64,000 nt of DNA from Myxococcus stipitatus (GTDB taxonomy: Bacteria > Myxococcota > Myxococcia > Myxococcales > Myxococcaceae): NCBI RefSeq assembly GCF_038561935.1, contig NZ_CP102770.1:5394001-5458000 (forward strand). The letters run 5' to 3'. Positions within the stretch are counted from its first letter, which is position 1, and the number at the start of each line of letters is the position of its first letter. A program made the position numbers and the translations under genes. A model generated the notes under the pieces. The model saw only the letters and a program-made list of their open reading frames with translations, did not search any database and was not told where the DNA came from. Shown here piece by piece: positions 10,049-18,934 of this stretch.

Positions 10049-11379
10049 CGACCTTGGACCTGACGAAGCTGCCGGAGTACCTCAAGAGCCAGCGCTGGTT
10101 CGCGGGCAAGGCCTGGCCCATCAAACACGTCACCGTGGTGGACCACGCCAACGTGGCGGCCGGGCCGTGCAGCATGTCCCTGGCCGTCGTCGAGGTCATG
10201 TACGAGCTGGGCCAGCCCGAGCGCTACCTCCTCCCGGTGAAGACCTCCGGGGAGGGCGTGCGGGACGCGCTCGAGGACGACGACTGCCTGCGCGCGCTGT
10301 TCGACCTCATCCGCGATGGCGCCCAGCTCCCCTCCGCGTCCGGCCGCATCGTCGGCGAGTGGATTGGCGGCCCGGAGGGACTGCTGGGCCTGCCCTCGCC
10401 GCTCGCGGTGCGCAGGCTGATGGTGGAGCAGAGCAACACCTCCATCGTGCTGGGTGAGAAGGTCATCGTGAAGATCATCCGCAAGCTGGAGGCGGGGGTG
10501 AACCCGGAGCACGAGGTGGGGCGCTTCCTGGCCACGCGCACGTCCTTCCGCGCCACGCCCGCGCTGCTCGGCGCGCTGCGGCTGGAGGGCGCCGCGGGGG
10601 CGACGCTGGCCCTGGCCCACCGCTTCATCCCCAACGCGGTGGATGGCTGGAAGTACACGTTGGATCGGCTGCGCGTGGAGCGGCCGTTGGGCGGCACCTT
10701 CCTCGACGAGATGGCGGACCTGGGCGCGCGGCTGGGAGACCTGCACCGGGCCTTCGGCTCCGCGCCCATGGACGACGCGGCCTTCGCGCCCGAGCCCCTG
10801 CTCCAGGAGGACCTGCAGCGCTGGAGCGCCTCCATCGTGGGCGAGCTGGGGGTGACGCTGGCGGAGGCGGGCCGGCTGCACACGGACCTGGAGGGCCGGC
10901 GGGAGCGGCTCATCGACTACGCGAAGCGGCTCGCGCAGGTGAGCCCGTCCGGACAGAAGATCCGCATCCATGGGGACATGCACCTGGGCCAGGTGCTGCG
11001 AGCCAATGACCAGTGGCTCATCTTCGACTTCGAGGGCGAGCCGGCGCGAAGCTTCACGTCCCGCCGCGAGAAGTACAGCCCGCTGCGGGACGTGGCGGGG
11101 ATGCTGCGCTCGTTCGACTACGCGGAGGCCACGGTGGCGCTGGAAGGAGGCGCGCCACGCGGACGCGTGGGCCCCAGCCGCGACGCGTTCCTGGAGGGCT
11201 ACCGCAAGGCGACGCTGGGCGCGGCCTTCCTGCCCGCGGATGCGGCGTCCTTCGACGCGATGCTGCGCTCGTTCGAGCTGGAGAAGCTCCTGTACGAAGT
11301 GCGGTATGAGATGCAGAACCGGCCCGACTGGGTGCGAATCCCCGTCGAGGCCCTCTTGCGGATGGAGGAGTCCCCGTGA
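10045..11379 (+). CDS. mak: maltokinase
   Basis: 444 residues, also called Pep2. It phosphorylates maltose with ATP to alpha-maltose-1-phosphate, the GlgE donor. The N-terminal cap contains [11 protein letters not shown], the hallmark of this family. The C-terminal half is an aminoglycoside-phosphotransferase-like kinase lobe with catalytic loop [13 protein letters not shown] and metal-binding DFEGEP. The start ATG overlaps the treS stop by 4 nt and its stop overlaps the glgB GTG start (GTGA), so the three genes are translationally coupled. Confidence 0.96.
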
Positions 11380-13580
11380 GGAAGCCCGCGGACAAGGCAC
11401 ACGTCGACACGGAAGTCCGGCGCGTGGTGGAGCTGCGGCACCCGGAGCCTCACTCGGTGCTCGGCATCCACCCGGACGGCGATGGCGTGGTGGTGCGCGC
11501 CTATCGCCCGGACGCGGTGAGCATCCACGTCCTGCGCGACGGAGGAGACCGCATCCCCATGGAGCACCGCGACGACGGTGTCTTCGAGGCGCGCGTCAAC
11601 AACTGCAAGTCGACCTTCGGCTACCTGCTGGAGGTGGAGTACCCCGGCAAGCGCGTCTTCAAGCTGAGGGACCCGTACAGCTTCCTTCCCACGCTCGGGG
11701 AGATGGACCTGTACTACGCGGGGGAAGGCCGCCATGAACGGCTCTGGGAGCGCATGGGCGCGCACCTCATCCACCACAACGGCACCAAGGGCGTGTCCTT
11801 CGCCGTCTGGGCCCCCACCGCCGCGGGCGTCTCCGTGGTGGGCGACTTCAACAGCTGGGACGGGCGGCTGCACGCCATGCGCCGCATGGGCGCCTCCGGC
11901 ATCTGGGAGCTGTTCGTCCCCGAGGTGGGCGAAGGCACTCGCTACAAGTTCGAGATCCGCCCGGGGCAAGGAGGCCCGCGCCTGCTGAAGGCGGACCCGT
12001 TCGCGTTCCGCACGGAGGTGCCGCCCGCCACCGCGTCCGTGGTGCACGACCTGGGACACCACCGCTGGGAGGACGCCGCGTGGCTCGAGGCGCGGAGCCA
12101 GCGCGCGGACGTCGCGCGGCACCCGTGGAGCGTCTACGAGGTGCACCTGGGGAGCTGGCGCCACGTGGTGGAGGATGGCGACCGGCCCATGACGTACCGC
12201 GAGCTGGCGCCCGCGCTGGCCGAGTACGTCAAGCACATGGGCTTCACCCACGTGGAGCTGCTCCCCATCGCCGAGTATCCCTATGGTGGCTCCTGGGGCT
12301 ATCAGGTCAGCGGCTACTACGCGCCCACGGCCCGCTATGGCCACCCGGACGACTTCCGGTTCCTCGTGGACCACCTGCACAAGGAAGGCATCGGCGTCAT
12401 CATCGACTGGGTGCCCGGCCACTTCCCCCGGGACTCCCACGCGCTGGGCGAGTTCGACGGCACGTCGCTGTACGAGCACGCGGACCCGCGCAAGGGCGCG
12501 CAGCCGGACTGGGGCACGCTGGTCTTCAACTTCGGCCGCAACGAGGTCCGCAACTTCCTCATCGCCAATGCGCTGTTCTGGATCGAGGAGTACCACGTCG
12601 ATGGGCTGCGCGTGGACGCGGTGGCCTCGATGCTCTACCTCGACTACAGCCGCAAGCAGGGCGAGTGGATTCCCAACCGCTGGGGCGGCCGGGAGAACGA
12701 AGAGGCCATCCAGTTCCTGCGCGAGCTCAACGACACCGTGCGCCGCAAGCACCCCGGCGTGGTGGTCATCGCCGAGGAGTCCACCGCGTGGCCCAAGGTC
12801 TCCTCCCCCACGAGCGAGGGCGGCCTGGGCTTCCACTTCAAGTGGAACATGGGCTGGATGCACGACACACTGTCGTACTTCTCCAAGGACCCCATCTACC
12901 GGCAGTACCACCACAACCAGCTCACCTTCGGGCTGCTGTATGCGTTCAGCGAGCACTTCATGTTGCCGCTGAGCCATGACGAGGTGGTGCACGGCAAGGG
13001 CAGCCTCTACGGGCGCATGCCGGGAGACCCGTGGCAGAAGCGCGCCAACCTGCGCGCGCTGTTCGCCTGGATGTGGGCCCACCCGGGCAAGAAGCTGCTC
13101 TTCATGGGCGGCGAGTTCGGCCAGCCCGCGGAGTGGAACCACGACAAGAGCCTGGACTGGCACCTGACCAAGGACCCGGGACACCAGGGCATCCAGCGCC
13201 TCGTCGCGACGCTGAACCGCATCTACAAGGAGCTGCCGGCGCTCTACGACGCGGACAACGAGCCCGTGGGCTTCCAGTGGCTCCAGCCCGACTCCGCGTC
13301 CGACAACGTGCTCGCGTTCATCCGCCGCTCGCGTCAGCCCGGGCGCCATGTCGTGTGCGTGGCGAACCTCTCGCCCGCCGTGCGCGAGAACTTCCGCGTG
13401 GGCTTCCCGCTGCATGGCAGCTACGTGGAGGTGCTCAACACCGACGCGAGCGAGTACGGCGGCTCCAACGTGGGCAACATGGGCCAGCTCCGCACGGAGG
13501 CCACGGCCTGGGATGGACAGCCCGCGTCGGCGCTGCTCACCCTGCCCCCGCTGTCCGTGATGTGGTTCACGCCGGGCTGA
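11376..13580 (+). CDS. glgB: 1,4-alpha-glucan branching enzyme
   Basis: 734 residues, the long two-N-domain form as in E. coli. It introduces alpha-1,6 branches into the glucan extended by GlgE. An N1 beta-sandwich (about 20-110) and a CBM48 domain (about 120-220, VSFAVWAPTAAGVSVVGDFN) precede the GH13 barrel. Nucleophile D414 (GLRVDAVASM) and acid/base E467 (VIAEESTAWP) keep the 53-residue spacing of the E. coli enzyme. The start is GTG. The 3' end overlaps the convergent nucleoside hydrolase by 14 nt. Confidence 0.97.
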   Translation: MRKPADKAHVDTEVRRVVELRHPEPHSVLGIHPDGDGVVVRAYRPDAVSIHVLRDGGDRIPMEHRDDGVFEARVNNCKSTFGYLLEVEYPGKRVFKLRDPYSFLPTLGEMDLYYAGEGRHERLWERMGAHLIHHNGTKGVSFAVWAPTAAGVSVVGDFNSWDGRLHAMRRMGASGIWELFVPEVGEGTRYKFEIRPGQGGPRLLKADPFAFRTEVPPATASVVHDLGHHRWEDAAWLEARSQRADVARHPWSVYEVHLGSWRHVVEDGDRPMTYRELAPALAEYVKHMGFTHVELLPIAEYPYGGSWGYQVSGYYAPTARYGHPDDFRFLVDHLHKEGIGVIIDWVPGHFPRDSHALGEFDGTSLYEHADPRKGAQPDWGTLVFNFGRNEVRNFLIANALFWIEEYHVDGLRVDAVASMLYLDYSRKQGEWIPNRWGGRENEEAIQFLRELNDTVRRKHPGVVVIAEESTAWPKVSSPTSEGGLGFHFKWNMGWMHDTLSYFSKDPIYRQYHHNQLTFGLLYAFSEHFMLPLSHDEVVHGKGSLYGRMPGDPWQKRANLRALFAWMWAHPGKKLLFMGGEFGQPAEWNHDKSLDWHLTKDPGHQGIQRLVATLNRIYKELPALYDADNEPVGFQWLQPDSASDNVLAFIRRSRQPGRHVVCVANLSPAVRENFRVGFPLHGSYVEVLNTDASEYGGSNVGNMGQLRTEATAWDGQPASALLTLPPLSVMWFTPG

Positions 13581-14484
13581 CCGCTCCCGGGTCCTGGCCG
13601 GGAGCCACTCCCACGAAGGTGCGGAAGAAGCGCTCCCGGTCCAGCGCCACGGAGATGAACGTGTGCGTTCCGTGCGCGGGCTCGGCGCCCCACTCTCCCC
13701 GCGCGCGAACCATCTCCACCTCGGCCCAGGTGACGATGCCCGGGTCGATGGCCGCACATGCCGCGATGGGGTCGTGCAGGAGCTTCCCCTCGGGTCTGGC
13801 CTCCAAGTAGTGCTCCATGGCCTCGAAGACGAGGGCCAGGCCCGCCGTCCGGGTGTGGTGGGGCCGCACGCGCTCGTGGAAGGCCTCGTCGTACGCCACG
13901 CCATGCGTGACGTTCTTGGACACGAGCTCACGCCGTCCCACCCGCTCCGAGGCCAGGGCCAGCTGCGCGCCCTTCGGATCTCCATTGAAGTTGAAGGTCG
14001 GGCACGTGCGCTTCCCTTCGAACTTCGCCAGGCGATGCTCCGGGGCCACGAGGTTGTCTCCCGCGAAGCCGCCCTGCGCCACCCACCTTCGCAGCCGCGC
14101 CTCCGGGTGATGCTCCAGAAGCAGCCGCAGGTTCTGGAGGGGTGCGCCCGTCACCAGCGTCGCATCCGGGAACCGCCGCAGCGTGGCGGCGAGCAGCTCG
14201 TGCGCCAGGGAGTCTGGATCCGCCGGCGCCAACGGGCCCAACCACTTCGTGTGGAACGCGGACAGGCTGTCCTTCTCCGACTCGGGCATGCGCGCCCCCA
14301 CGGGGACCTCGCTTCGTCCCGCTCGTGCGAGCAGATGCCTCACCATCCCCACCTGCGCCCGAGTGCCCGGCGTCACGGTGACGGCCCGAAGGACGACCGC
14401 GGGATGGGTCGCCAGCAGGCACAGCGTGAGCGCATCGTCCGGGTCGCTCGTCTCCATGTCGAAGACGACATCTTGTTGTCGCAT
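13567..14484 (-). CDS. nucleoside hydrolase (IU-NH family)
   Basis: 305 residues. The N-terminal calcium/ribose-binding motif appears as DMETSDPDDALTL near residue 9, in place of the usual DTDxGxDD. It is followed by TLVTGAPLQNLRLLLE (the usual TGPLTNLA motif) and VAQGGFAGDN. The C-terminal metal Asp of the family is probably in LLHDPIAACAAIDP. The enzyme class cleaves N-glycosidic bonds of ribonucleosides. I chose ATG 14484 over GTG 14502 because only the former has a GGGACGG-like ribosome-binding site. It stands alone. The altered metal motif leaves substrate and activity open. Confidence 0.85.
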   Translation of the reverse strand: MRQQDVVFDMETSDPDDALTLCLLATHPAVVLRAVTVTPGTRAQVGMVRHLLARAGRSEVPVGARMPESEKDSLSAFHTKWLGPLAPADPDSLAHELLAATLRRFPDATLVTGAPLQNLRLLLEHHPEARLRRWVAQGGFAGDNLVAPEHRLAKFEGKRTCPTFNFNGDPKGAQLALASERVGRRELVSKNVTHGVAYDEAFHERVRPHHTRTAGLALVFEAMEHYLEARPEGKLLHDPIAACAAIDPGIVTWAEVEMVRARGEWGAEPAHGTHTFISVALDRERFFRTFVGVAPGQDPGAVSPA

Positions 14485-14971
14485 CGAATCCGTCCCAATC
14501 ACAACTCAAACACCAAAGAATGACAAACAATCACATGCTTGTCTTTAATCATGTCTCACTTGGAGCCCTGGGCGGAAGTGGGTGCGAAAAATGCCTGATC
14601 ATGCGAGCATGTAGGCACCGCAATTCCCACTGAAAGCCCGAGCATGTAGGCATGGCCCTTATTGATCCTCGGAGGGGCCTCGAGAGACGTGCTGAAAATG
14701 ACTGAGGAGGTGTTCAGTGTCCGAAGCGCTTCCGCTGAGCCCGCGAGCGGCGCTCAAGCCCTGAAAACTTCTCGACAATTCGCCGAATCCCGGGCTCGAA
14801 AACCACTGATATTCTGTTCATGTAGGCGCGGCTATTTTGATCCTGGGTGATCCAGCCCCCGCTCCGCCCTCCAGCCAGGGAGGACTCGAGCCCCGCCCGG
14901 CCTGGCGGATTGCGACTCCCGGGAGGTGCCCCCAGCGTAGGAAGACGCAACCCGCGCCGAAGGAACACACC
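14485..14971. other. 487-nt intergenic region with short direct repeats
   Basis: No convincing protein gene. The part next to 14484 is clearly AT-richer than its surroundings and probably holds the nucleoside-hydrolase promoter. The rest carries three copies of a CATGTAGGC element (see repeat entry) and several inverted segments. A 62-codon frame (14662-14850) has no ribosome-binding site and begins with TTG, so I do not call it. Confidence 0.5.
14606..14847 (+). repeat. three dispersed copies of a CATGTAGGC direct repeat
   Basis: CATGTAGGC occurs at 14608-14616, 14643-14651 and 14819-14827. The second and third copies extend further with the same flank: both continue with (A/G)(T/C)GGC, a T/A-rich step and then TTGATCCT(C/G)GG, ending near 14672 and 14847. 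The repeats lie in the gene-less stretch before the 69-residue protein. They may be regulatory or relics of a repeat family. Confidence 0.5.
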
Positions 14972-15181
14972 ATGGCCCGAAAGAAGATCGCCGAGGGGTA
15001 CGGCGGCACCAGCGAGCAGCGCCAGCGCCACCTCCAGGGGGATGACTTCTCCGAGCGTGCGCCGCGCACCCCGGCCGAAGCCGAGGCGGCTCGGAGCACG
15101 CCGGACAAGGACGGTGTCCTGGTCACCCTCCACCCGCTGCAGGACGAGGACGAAGACGACCTCTGGCGCGGAGAGCCCTGA
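14972..15181 (+). CDS. small acidic hypothetical protein
   Basis: 69 residues from ATG 14972, preceded by AAGGAAC at a good spacing. The frame is open further upstream, but that part has no ribosome-binding site. The protein begins MARKKIAEGYGGTSEQRQRH and ends in an acidic tail (PLQDEDEDDLWRGEP). It is hydrophilic, without signal or membrane segments, and probably disordered. No family recognised. Confidence 0.55.
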   Translation: MARKKIAEGYGGTSEQRQRHLQGDDFSERAPRTPAEAEAARSTPDKDGVLVTLHPLQDEDEDDLWRGEP

Positions 15182-15251
15182 AGCCCCCTCCCCTCGGTCA
15201 GCCCCTGAGCAGGAAGGAACCTGCGCATCCCTCTGCGGCCTGGCATGCCCG

Positions 15252-15752
15252 CTACCAGCCGAGGACTCCAACCTCCGGAGGGCCCTCGACGACAGCCCCG
15301 GTGTAGCCCAGGGTGACCAGCTCGAGCGTGTTCCCGAACGGGTCCGCGAAGTACACCGACGCCTGCCCAGGCGGGCCCAGCCGTCGCGGCCCGTCCAGCG
15401 GGACTCCAGCCGCGCGGAGCCGCGCCACGAACACGCCCAGCGCCTCCGGAGCGACCTGCATCGCCAGGTGGGGGTGCGGCGGAGGCACCGGCTTCCGTCG
15501 CCCTCGCTGGAGGAACAAGTGGAGCTCGGGGGGCGCCCCCAGCTTCACGGCGAGGTGGAGCGGGCTGTTGCTCGCGTCCACCTCCGAGGCCCGATCAGGA
15601 CGCATGTGGAGGAAGGTCGCCCGGTCGAACCTCCGCACGAGCACGGCACCGAGGAGGCCCACGTAGAAGCGCTCGGCGACGTCGAGGTCATCGACGGGGG
15701 CGGTGAGGTGGTGGAAGCCCGCGATGGGCGGAGCCTGAGTGGAGGTGTCCAT
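15252..15752 (-). CDS. VOC-family (glyoxalase/bleomycin-resistance fold) protein
   Basis: 166 residues. Two beta-alpha-beta-beta-beta units are visible: FHHLTAPVDDLDVAERFYVGLLG at the start, split around residue 20 by the first metal-type His, and HLAMQV near the middle. The end, YFADPFGNTLELV, carries the usual terminal Glu. Such proteins are metal-dependent lyases, dioxygenases or antibiotic-binding proteins, and the sequence does not decide among these. It is divergent from a LysR regulator 67 nt away, which probably controls it. Confidence 0.85.
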   Translation of the reverse strand: MDTSTQAPPIAGFHHLTAPVDDLDVAERFYVGLLGAVLVRRFDRATFLHMRPDRASEVDASNSPLHLAVKLGAPPELHLFLQRGRRKPVPPPHPHLAMQVAPEALGVFVARLRAAGVPLDGPRRLGPPGQASVYFADPFGNTLELVTLGYTGAVVEGPPEVGVLGW

Positions 15753-15779
15753 GACTCAAGGAATGCAGCGCCGCCCCCT

Positions 15780-15792
15780 TCACTGGAAGTGA
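15780..15792. promoter_or_regulatory. candidate operator between VOC gene and lysR
   Basis: TCACTGGAAGTGA is a perfect 5+3+5 palindrome in the 67-nt divergent intergenic region. Its position suits a LysR-type regulator controlling both genes. The assignment is by position only. Confidence 0.35.
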
Positions 15793-15819
15793 TACCTCGT
15801 GTTCTGAGATATTCCTCCC

Positions 15820-16782
15820 GTGAATCTCGGAAGCATCGACCTCAACCTGCTGCACCTGCTCTCCACCGTCCTGGAGGAGCGCAGTGCGACCCGCGCGGCG
15901 CGCAAGCTCCACGTCACGCAGTCCGCGGTGAGCAACGCGCTCCGGAGGGCTCGCGACCTCTTCGGTGACCCGCTGGTCGTCCGGCGCGCGCATGGCGTCG
16001 AGCCGACACCCCGAGGGCTGGCCCTACAGCCCGCGCTCCGGGAATGGGTCGAGACCACGCGCCGCCTCCTCGTGGAGACACCCACGTTCGACCCGTCGAA
16101 GTCGACGCGCATGTTCCGAATCGCCTGCGTGGATGCCATCGCGGCGACCCTCCTCCAGCCCATCCTCCGCCTCCTGAAGGAGCGGGCCCCGACCGCGCGG
16201 CTCCAGCTGCTGACGCTCGATCGGCTCATCGCGGAGGATGGCCTCGTGCGGGGCGAGGTGGACCTGCTCATCGGCATGCCGCCCGTCCTCGAGGACGAGC
16301 ACGACGCCGAGACGGTGTACCTGGATCCGATGGAGTGCTTCGTGCGCGCCGACCACCCCACGGTGCGCCGGACGCTCACGCTCGACGCCTACGCGAAGCT
16401 CCCTCACGTCGAGCTGGCGCTGTTCAACACCGTCCACACCGAGGTGGACCAGGCGCTGGCGAAGCAGGGGCGCACCCGAACGGTGCAGGTCGCGCTCCCC
16501 TACTTCTCCTCCATCCCGCTGGCCGTCCTGGAGACGGACTGCGTCGCCACCCTGTCCAGCCGGCTGGTGCGGTCCTTCGCGGAGAGGTGGCCCTTGCGTG
16601 TCTTCAAGCCCCCCCTCCCCCTCGACGCCATCGAGGTCCGCCAGGTCTGGCACCGCCGCGCCGACGTGGATGGCGCCATCCGCTTCCTGCGAGACGTCGT
16701 GCGCGACGCCGCGAGGCTCGGCACGCCCTCGCGGCGGAACACCCAGCCCCGTCAGGGACCGCGCTTGAGGCGCTCCACGTAA
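15820..16782 (+). CDS. LysR-family transcriptional regulator
   Basis: 320 residues from GTG 15820. The N-terminal winged helix-turn-helix (1-65) reads SATRAARKLHVTQSAVSNALRR and DLFGDPLVVR, typical of NodD/SyrM-like LysR proteins. The effector-binding domain (about 95-300) is of normal length. It is divergent from the VOC gene and probably regulates it. The last 31 nt overlap the convergent GGCT-like gene. Confidence 0.92.
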   Translation: MNLGSIDLNLLHLLSTVLEERSATRAARKLHVTQSAVSNALRRARDLFGDPLVVRRAHGVEPTPRGLALQPALREWVETTRRLLVETPTFDPSKSTRMFRIACVDAIAATLLQPILRLLKERAPTARLQLLTLDRLIAEDGLVRGEVDLLIGMPPVLEDEHDAETVYLDPMECFVRADHPTVRRTLTLDAYAKLPHVELALFNTVHTEVDQALAKQGRTRTVQVALPYFSSIPLAVLETDCVATLSSRLVRSFAERWPLRVFKPPLPLDAIEVRQVWHRRADVDGAIRFLRDVVRDAARLGTPSRRNTQPRQGPRLRRST

Positions 16783-17273
16783 TCGGAGGGGAGACCCGCG
16801 GCCTGCGCGCCCCGGACCAGCGCCTCCACGAAGCGCGGGCTCACCGGGCCATCCTGCGACGCACGCCGGGGGTTGGTGACGAACGCGGTGGCCTCCACCG
16901 TCTGCCCGTCCACGAGCACCTTCACCGGGCGCTCGACGCACATCCCCGTCACGAAGCCTTCCTTGTGCTGGACGATGGGCCAGTCCTGGCCGCGAATCTC
17001 GAACAGGCGCCCGAAGATGCGTCCACCCGGCGCGTCCGCCAGCCCCGCCACCCGGCCGCCCCACCAGCGCGACGGGAAGTCGTAGACCAGGTCCACGTCC
17101 ACCGCCTCGGCGAGCCGGCCCTCGGGCAGGTCGAAGAAGCCGTAGGAGTGCTGCTGCCGCCACTCCTCGAACGCGGCCCGGTCCAGGATGGTGGAGTACG
17201 CGAAGTACAGCCGCGTCGCGTTCGGGTCCGCGCCCTCGCGGGCCTTCATCACCATGTCGTAGTGCGAATCCAT
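16752..17273 (-). CDS. gamma-glutamylcyclotransferase-like (GGCT/AIG2 fold) protein
   Basis: 173 residues. ATG 17273 is preceded by GAGGGG at 7 nt, so it is preferred over the upstream GTG at 17294. TRLYFAYSTILDRAAFEEW matches the nucleotide-free YxYGSNL-type loop of the GGCT fold in a degenerate form, and GRIFGRLFEIRGQDW and FVTNP fit the later strands. Substrate unknown. It is the third gene of the prenyl synthase/GbsR/GGCT unit, 10 nt after the regulator. Confidence 0.65.
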   Translation of the reverse strand: MDSHYDMVMKAREGADPNATRLYFAYSTILDRAAFEEWRQQHSYGFFDLPEGRLAEAVDVDLVYDFPSRWWGGRVAGLADAPGGRIFGRLFEIRGQDWPIVQHKEGFVTGMCVERPVKVLVDGQTVEATAFVTNPRRASQDGPVSPRFVEALVRGAQAAGLPSDYVERLKRGP

Positions 17274-17283
17274 GTGTGCCCCT

Positions 17284-17874
17284 CTACCTGTCACCCCGGC
17301 GCGCCGCGCCGTCGCGAAACACCGCCAGCACTCCGGACACGTCCAGCCGTGAGGTCTTGATGAACAGCCGCAGCGCGCGCTCCACGTGCTCGGCCAGGGT
17401 GGCCATCTTCTCCAGCCGCTCCAGCCGCTCCAGGGGGATGCCGCCCGCGGCCTCCGCCAGCCGCCGCGCCTCCGCCAGGTCCGCGCGGATGCGCGCCACG
17501 AAGCCCGCCTCCCGCTCCTCGATGACGTGGCGGACCATGCGCACCAGGTCCGTCTCCGCGCCGTAGCGCCAGACGGTGTCCTGTGGCAGCCGCACCCGCT
17601 GGATGACGCCCCAGCGCTCCAGGTCTCGGAGCAGCATGGACACGCCGCCCTTCGACAGGTCCAGCTCGCGCTCGATCTCTCCCGCCGTCAGCGGCTCACC
17701 GCGCAGGTACAGCAGCGCCCACACGCGGCCCTGGTTGCGCTTGAAGCCCCAGAACTCGATGACGTTGCCCACCGCGTCCACGGCGATGGCTTCCCACGCC
17801 GCCAGCCGCCCCTCCACCACCGGCGGCGCACCGCCCGGACTCCCGTGTCCCCCCGTCCACAGGTAGCCCTTCAT
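17284..17874 (-). CDS. GbsR/MarR-type transcriptional regulator
   Basis: 196 residues. The winged helix-turn-helix lies at about 45-115 (GRVWALLYLRGEPLTAGEIE, LDLSKGGVSMLLRDLERWGV), the pattern of GbsR-like MarR regulators, followed by long helices that probably dimerise (HVIEEREAGFVARIRADLAE). Its ATG overlaps the stop of the prenyl synthase (ATGA). A palindrome upstream of the operon (18898-18917) is a good candidate for its own binding site, implying autoregulation. Confidence 0.85.
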   Translation of the reverse strand: MKGYLWTGGHGSPGGAPPVVEGRLAAWEAIAVDAVGNVIEFWGFKRNQGRVWALLYLRGEPLTAGEIERELDLSKGGVSMLLRDLERWGVIQRVRLPQDTVWRYGAETDLVRMVRHVIEEREAGFVARIRADLAEARRLAEAAGGIPLERLERLEKMATLAEHVERALRLFIKTSRLDVSGVLAVFRDGAARRGDR

Positions 17875-18869
17875 GCGGCGCGCCCTTGAACCTGCTCGGC
17901 GATTCCCGCCGAGAGCTTGCGCGCCCAGCTCACCAGCTCCGCGCCTGCCGGCTCCTGGGCGAAGTGGCCCAGCTTGTCGAGCGCCGCTTCAATCTCCGCG
18001 TTCATCCGCGCCATGGACGCCTCCACCGCGCCCGTCGCCTCGATAGCCGCGCCAATCTCCTTCGTGCGGTCCGGGGTGATGGTGGAGAACGCCCACGCAT
18101 CCTTCAGCTTGCGGCGCAGGCTCTCGTCCTTCGCCACCGCCAGCAGGATGGGCATGGACGGCGTGCGCGAGTGCACGTCCGCGTAGCGCGGCTTGCCCAC
18201 GTCCGTGCCCAGGATGTCCCGGATGTCGTCGGCGATCTGGAACGCCACGCCCAGGTGGCGGCCGAACCCGTCGAAGCGCTCCACCGCCTCCGGCCGGTTC
18301 GCCAGCGTCGCCGCGGCGTGACCGCACCAGCCGAAGAGCGAGCCCGTCTTGCCCTCGGCGATGAAGCGCAGCCGGTTGAGCGGCAGGTCCAGGTCCCCGC
18401 GCGCCTCCACCTCCGCGATGGCCGCGCGGGTCATCTCCGAGACGACCGACAGCGCGGACAGCGTCAGCCGCGAGTCCAGCTGCGCCAGGTGGTACAGGCC
18501 CGTGGACAGGATGAGGTCGCCGCTCATCACCGCGACGATGTTGCCCCAGCGCGCGTTCACCGTCGGCCGGCCGCGGCGGAACATGCCCGCGTCCACCACG
18601 TCGTCGTGCAGGAGGCTGGCCGAGTGGATGAACTCCGAGGCCACCGCCACGTCCACCAGACGCTCCGGCGCCACACCCACCGCGCCGCCGAACAGCCGAA
18701 CCAGCATGGGCCGCGCGCGCTTGCCCCCCGTCCCCACGCACAGGTGCCGGGCCGCCTCCATCAGCGTGTCGCCCTTCACGCCCGGACCGGCGTTTCCATC
18801 CACCAGCATGCCGCTGAGCCGCTGCTCCACCGCCGCCAGAAAGTCCGTGAGCTCCCGAGCCAGTTCCAT
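17871..18869 (-). CDS. trans-isoprenyl diphosphate synthase
   Basis: 332 residues from ATG 18869, with GGAGGAG 10 nt upstream. Both Asp-rich motifs are intact: D89-D90-x-x-D93 (LLHDDVVDAG) and D214-D215-x-x-D218 (FQIADDIRDIL), as are GGKRARPML and the KTG motif (AEGKTGSLF). It condenses isopentenyl diphosphate with an allylic diphosphate. The length and motifs fit the octaprenyl/polyprenyl (IspB-like) group used for quinone side chains, but chain length cannot be fixed. First gene of the operon with the GbsR-type regulator. Confidence 0.93.
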   Translation of the reverse strand: MELARELTDFLAAVEQRLSGMLVDGNAGPGVKGDTLMEAARHLCVGTGGKRARPMLVRLFGGAVGVAPERLVDVAVASEFIHSASLLHDDVVDAGMFRRGRPTVNARWGNIVAVMSGDLILSTGLYHLAQLDSRLTLSALSVVSEMTRAAIAEVEARGDLDLPLNRLRFIAEGKTGSLFGWCGHAAATLANRPEAVERFDGFGRHLGVAFQIADDIRDILGTDVGKPRYADVHSRTPSMPILLAVAKDESLRRKLKDAWAFSTITPDRTKEIGAAIEATGAVEASMARMNAEIEAALDKLGHFAQEPAGAELVSWARKLSAGIAEQVQGRAA

Positions 18870-18897
18870 GTGCGCCAATCTCCTCCGACGTTCATAT

Positions 18898-18917
18898 AGT
18901 TCAAGACCGCTTGAACT
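18898..18917. promoter_or_regulatory. palindromic operator candidate upstream of prenyl synthase operon
   Basis: AGTTCAAG and CTTGAACT form a perfect 8-bp inverted repeat around ACCG. It lies 29 nt before the prenyl-synthase ATG and touches a -10-like TATATG on the minus strand, so a bound protein would block the promoter. The GbsR/MarR-type regulator in the same operon is the obvious candidate. Confidence 0.6.
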
Positions 18918-18934
18918 GCACCTGATTCCATCGC

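Noticed and set aside
11199..13985. 928-residue minus-strand open frame opposite glgB
   Set aside because: It is an antisense shadow of glgB caused by high GC3. The translation is rich in Arg/His/Val without domains, while glgB has all catalytic motifs.
14643..14672. Sigma-54-type promoter inside the second CATGTAGGC repeat
   Set aside because: TGGCCC and TTGA have the right spacing, but the -12 element lacks the essential GC, and the sister repeat at 14819 has different spacing.
14662..14850. 62-codon plus-strand ORF
   Set aside because: TTG start without ribosome-binding site. Its first codons come from the local repeat, which also begins a second frame at 14837.
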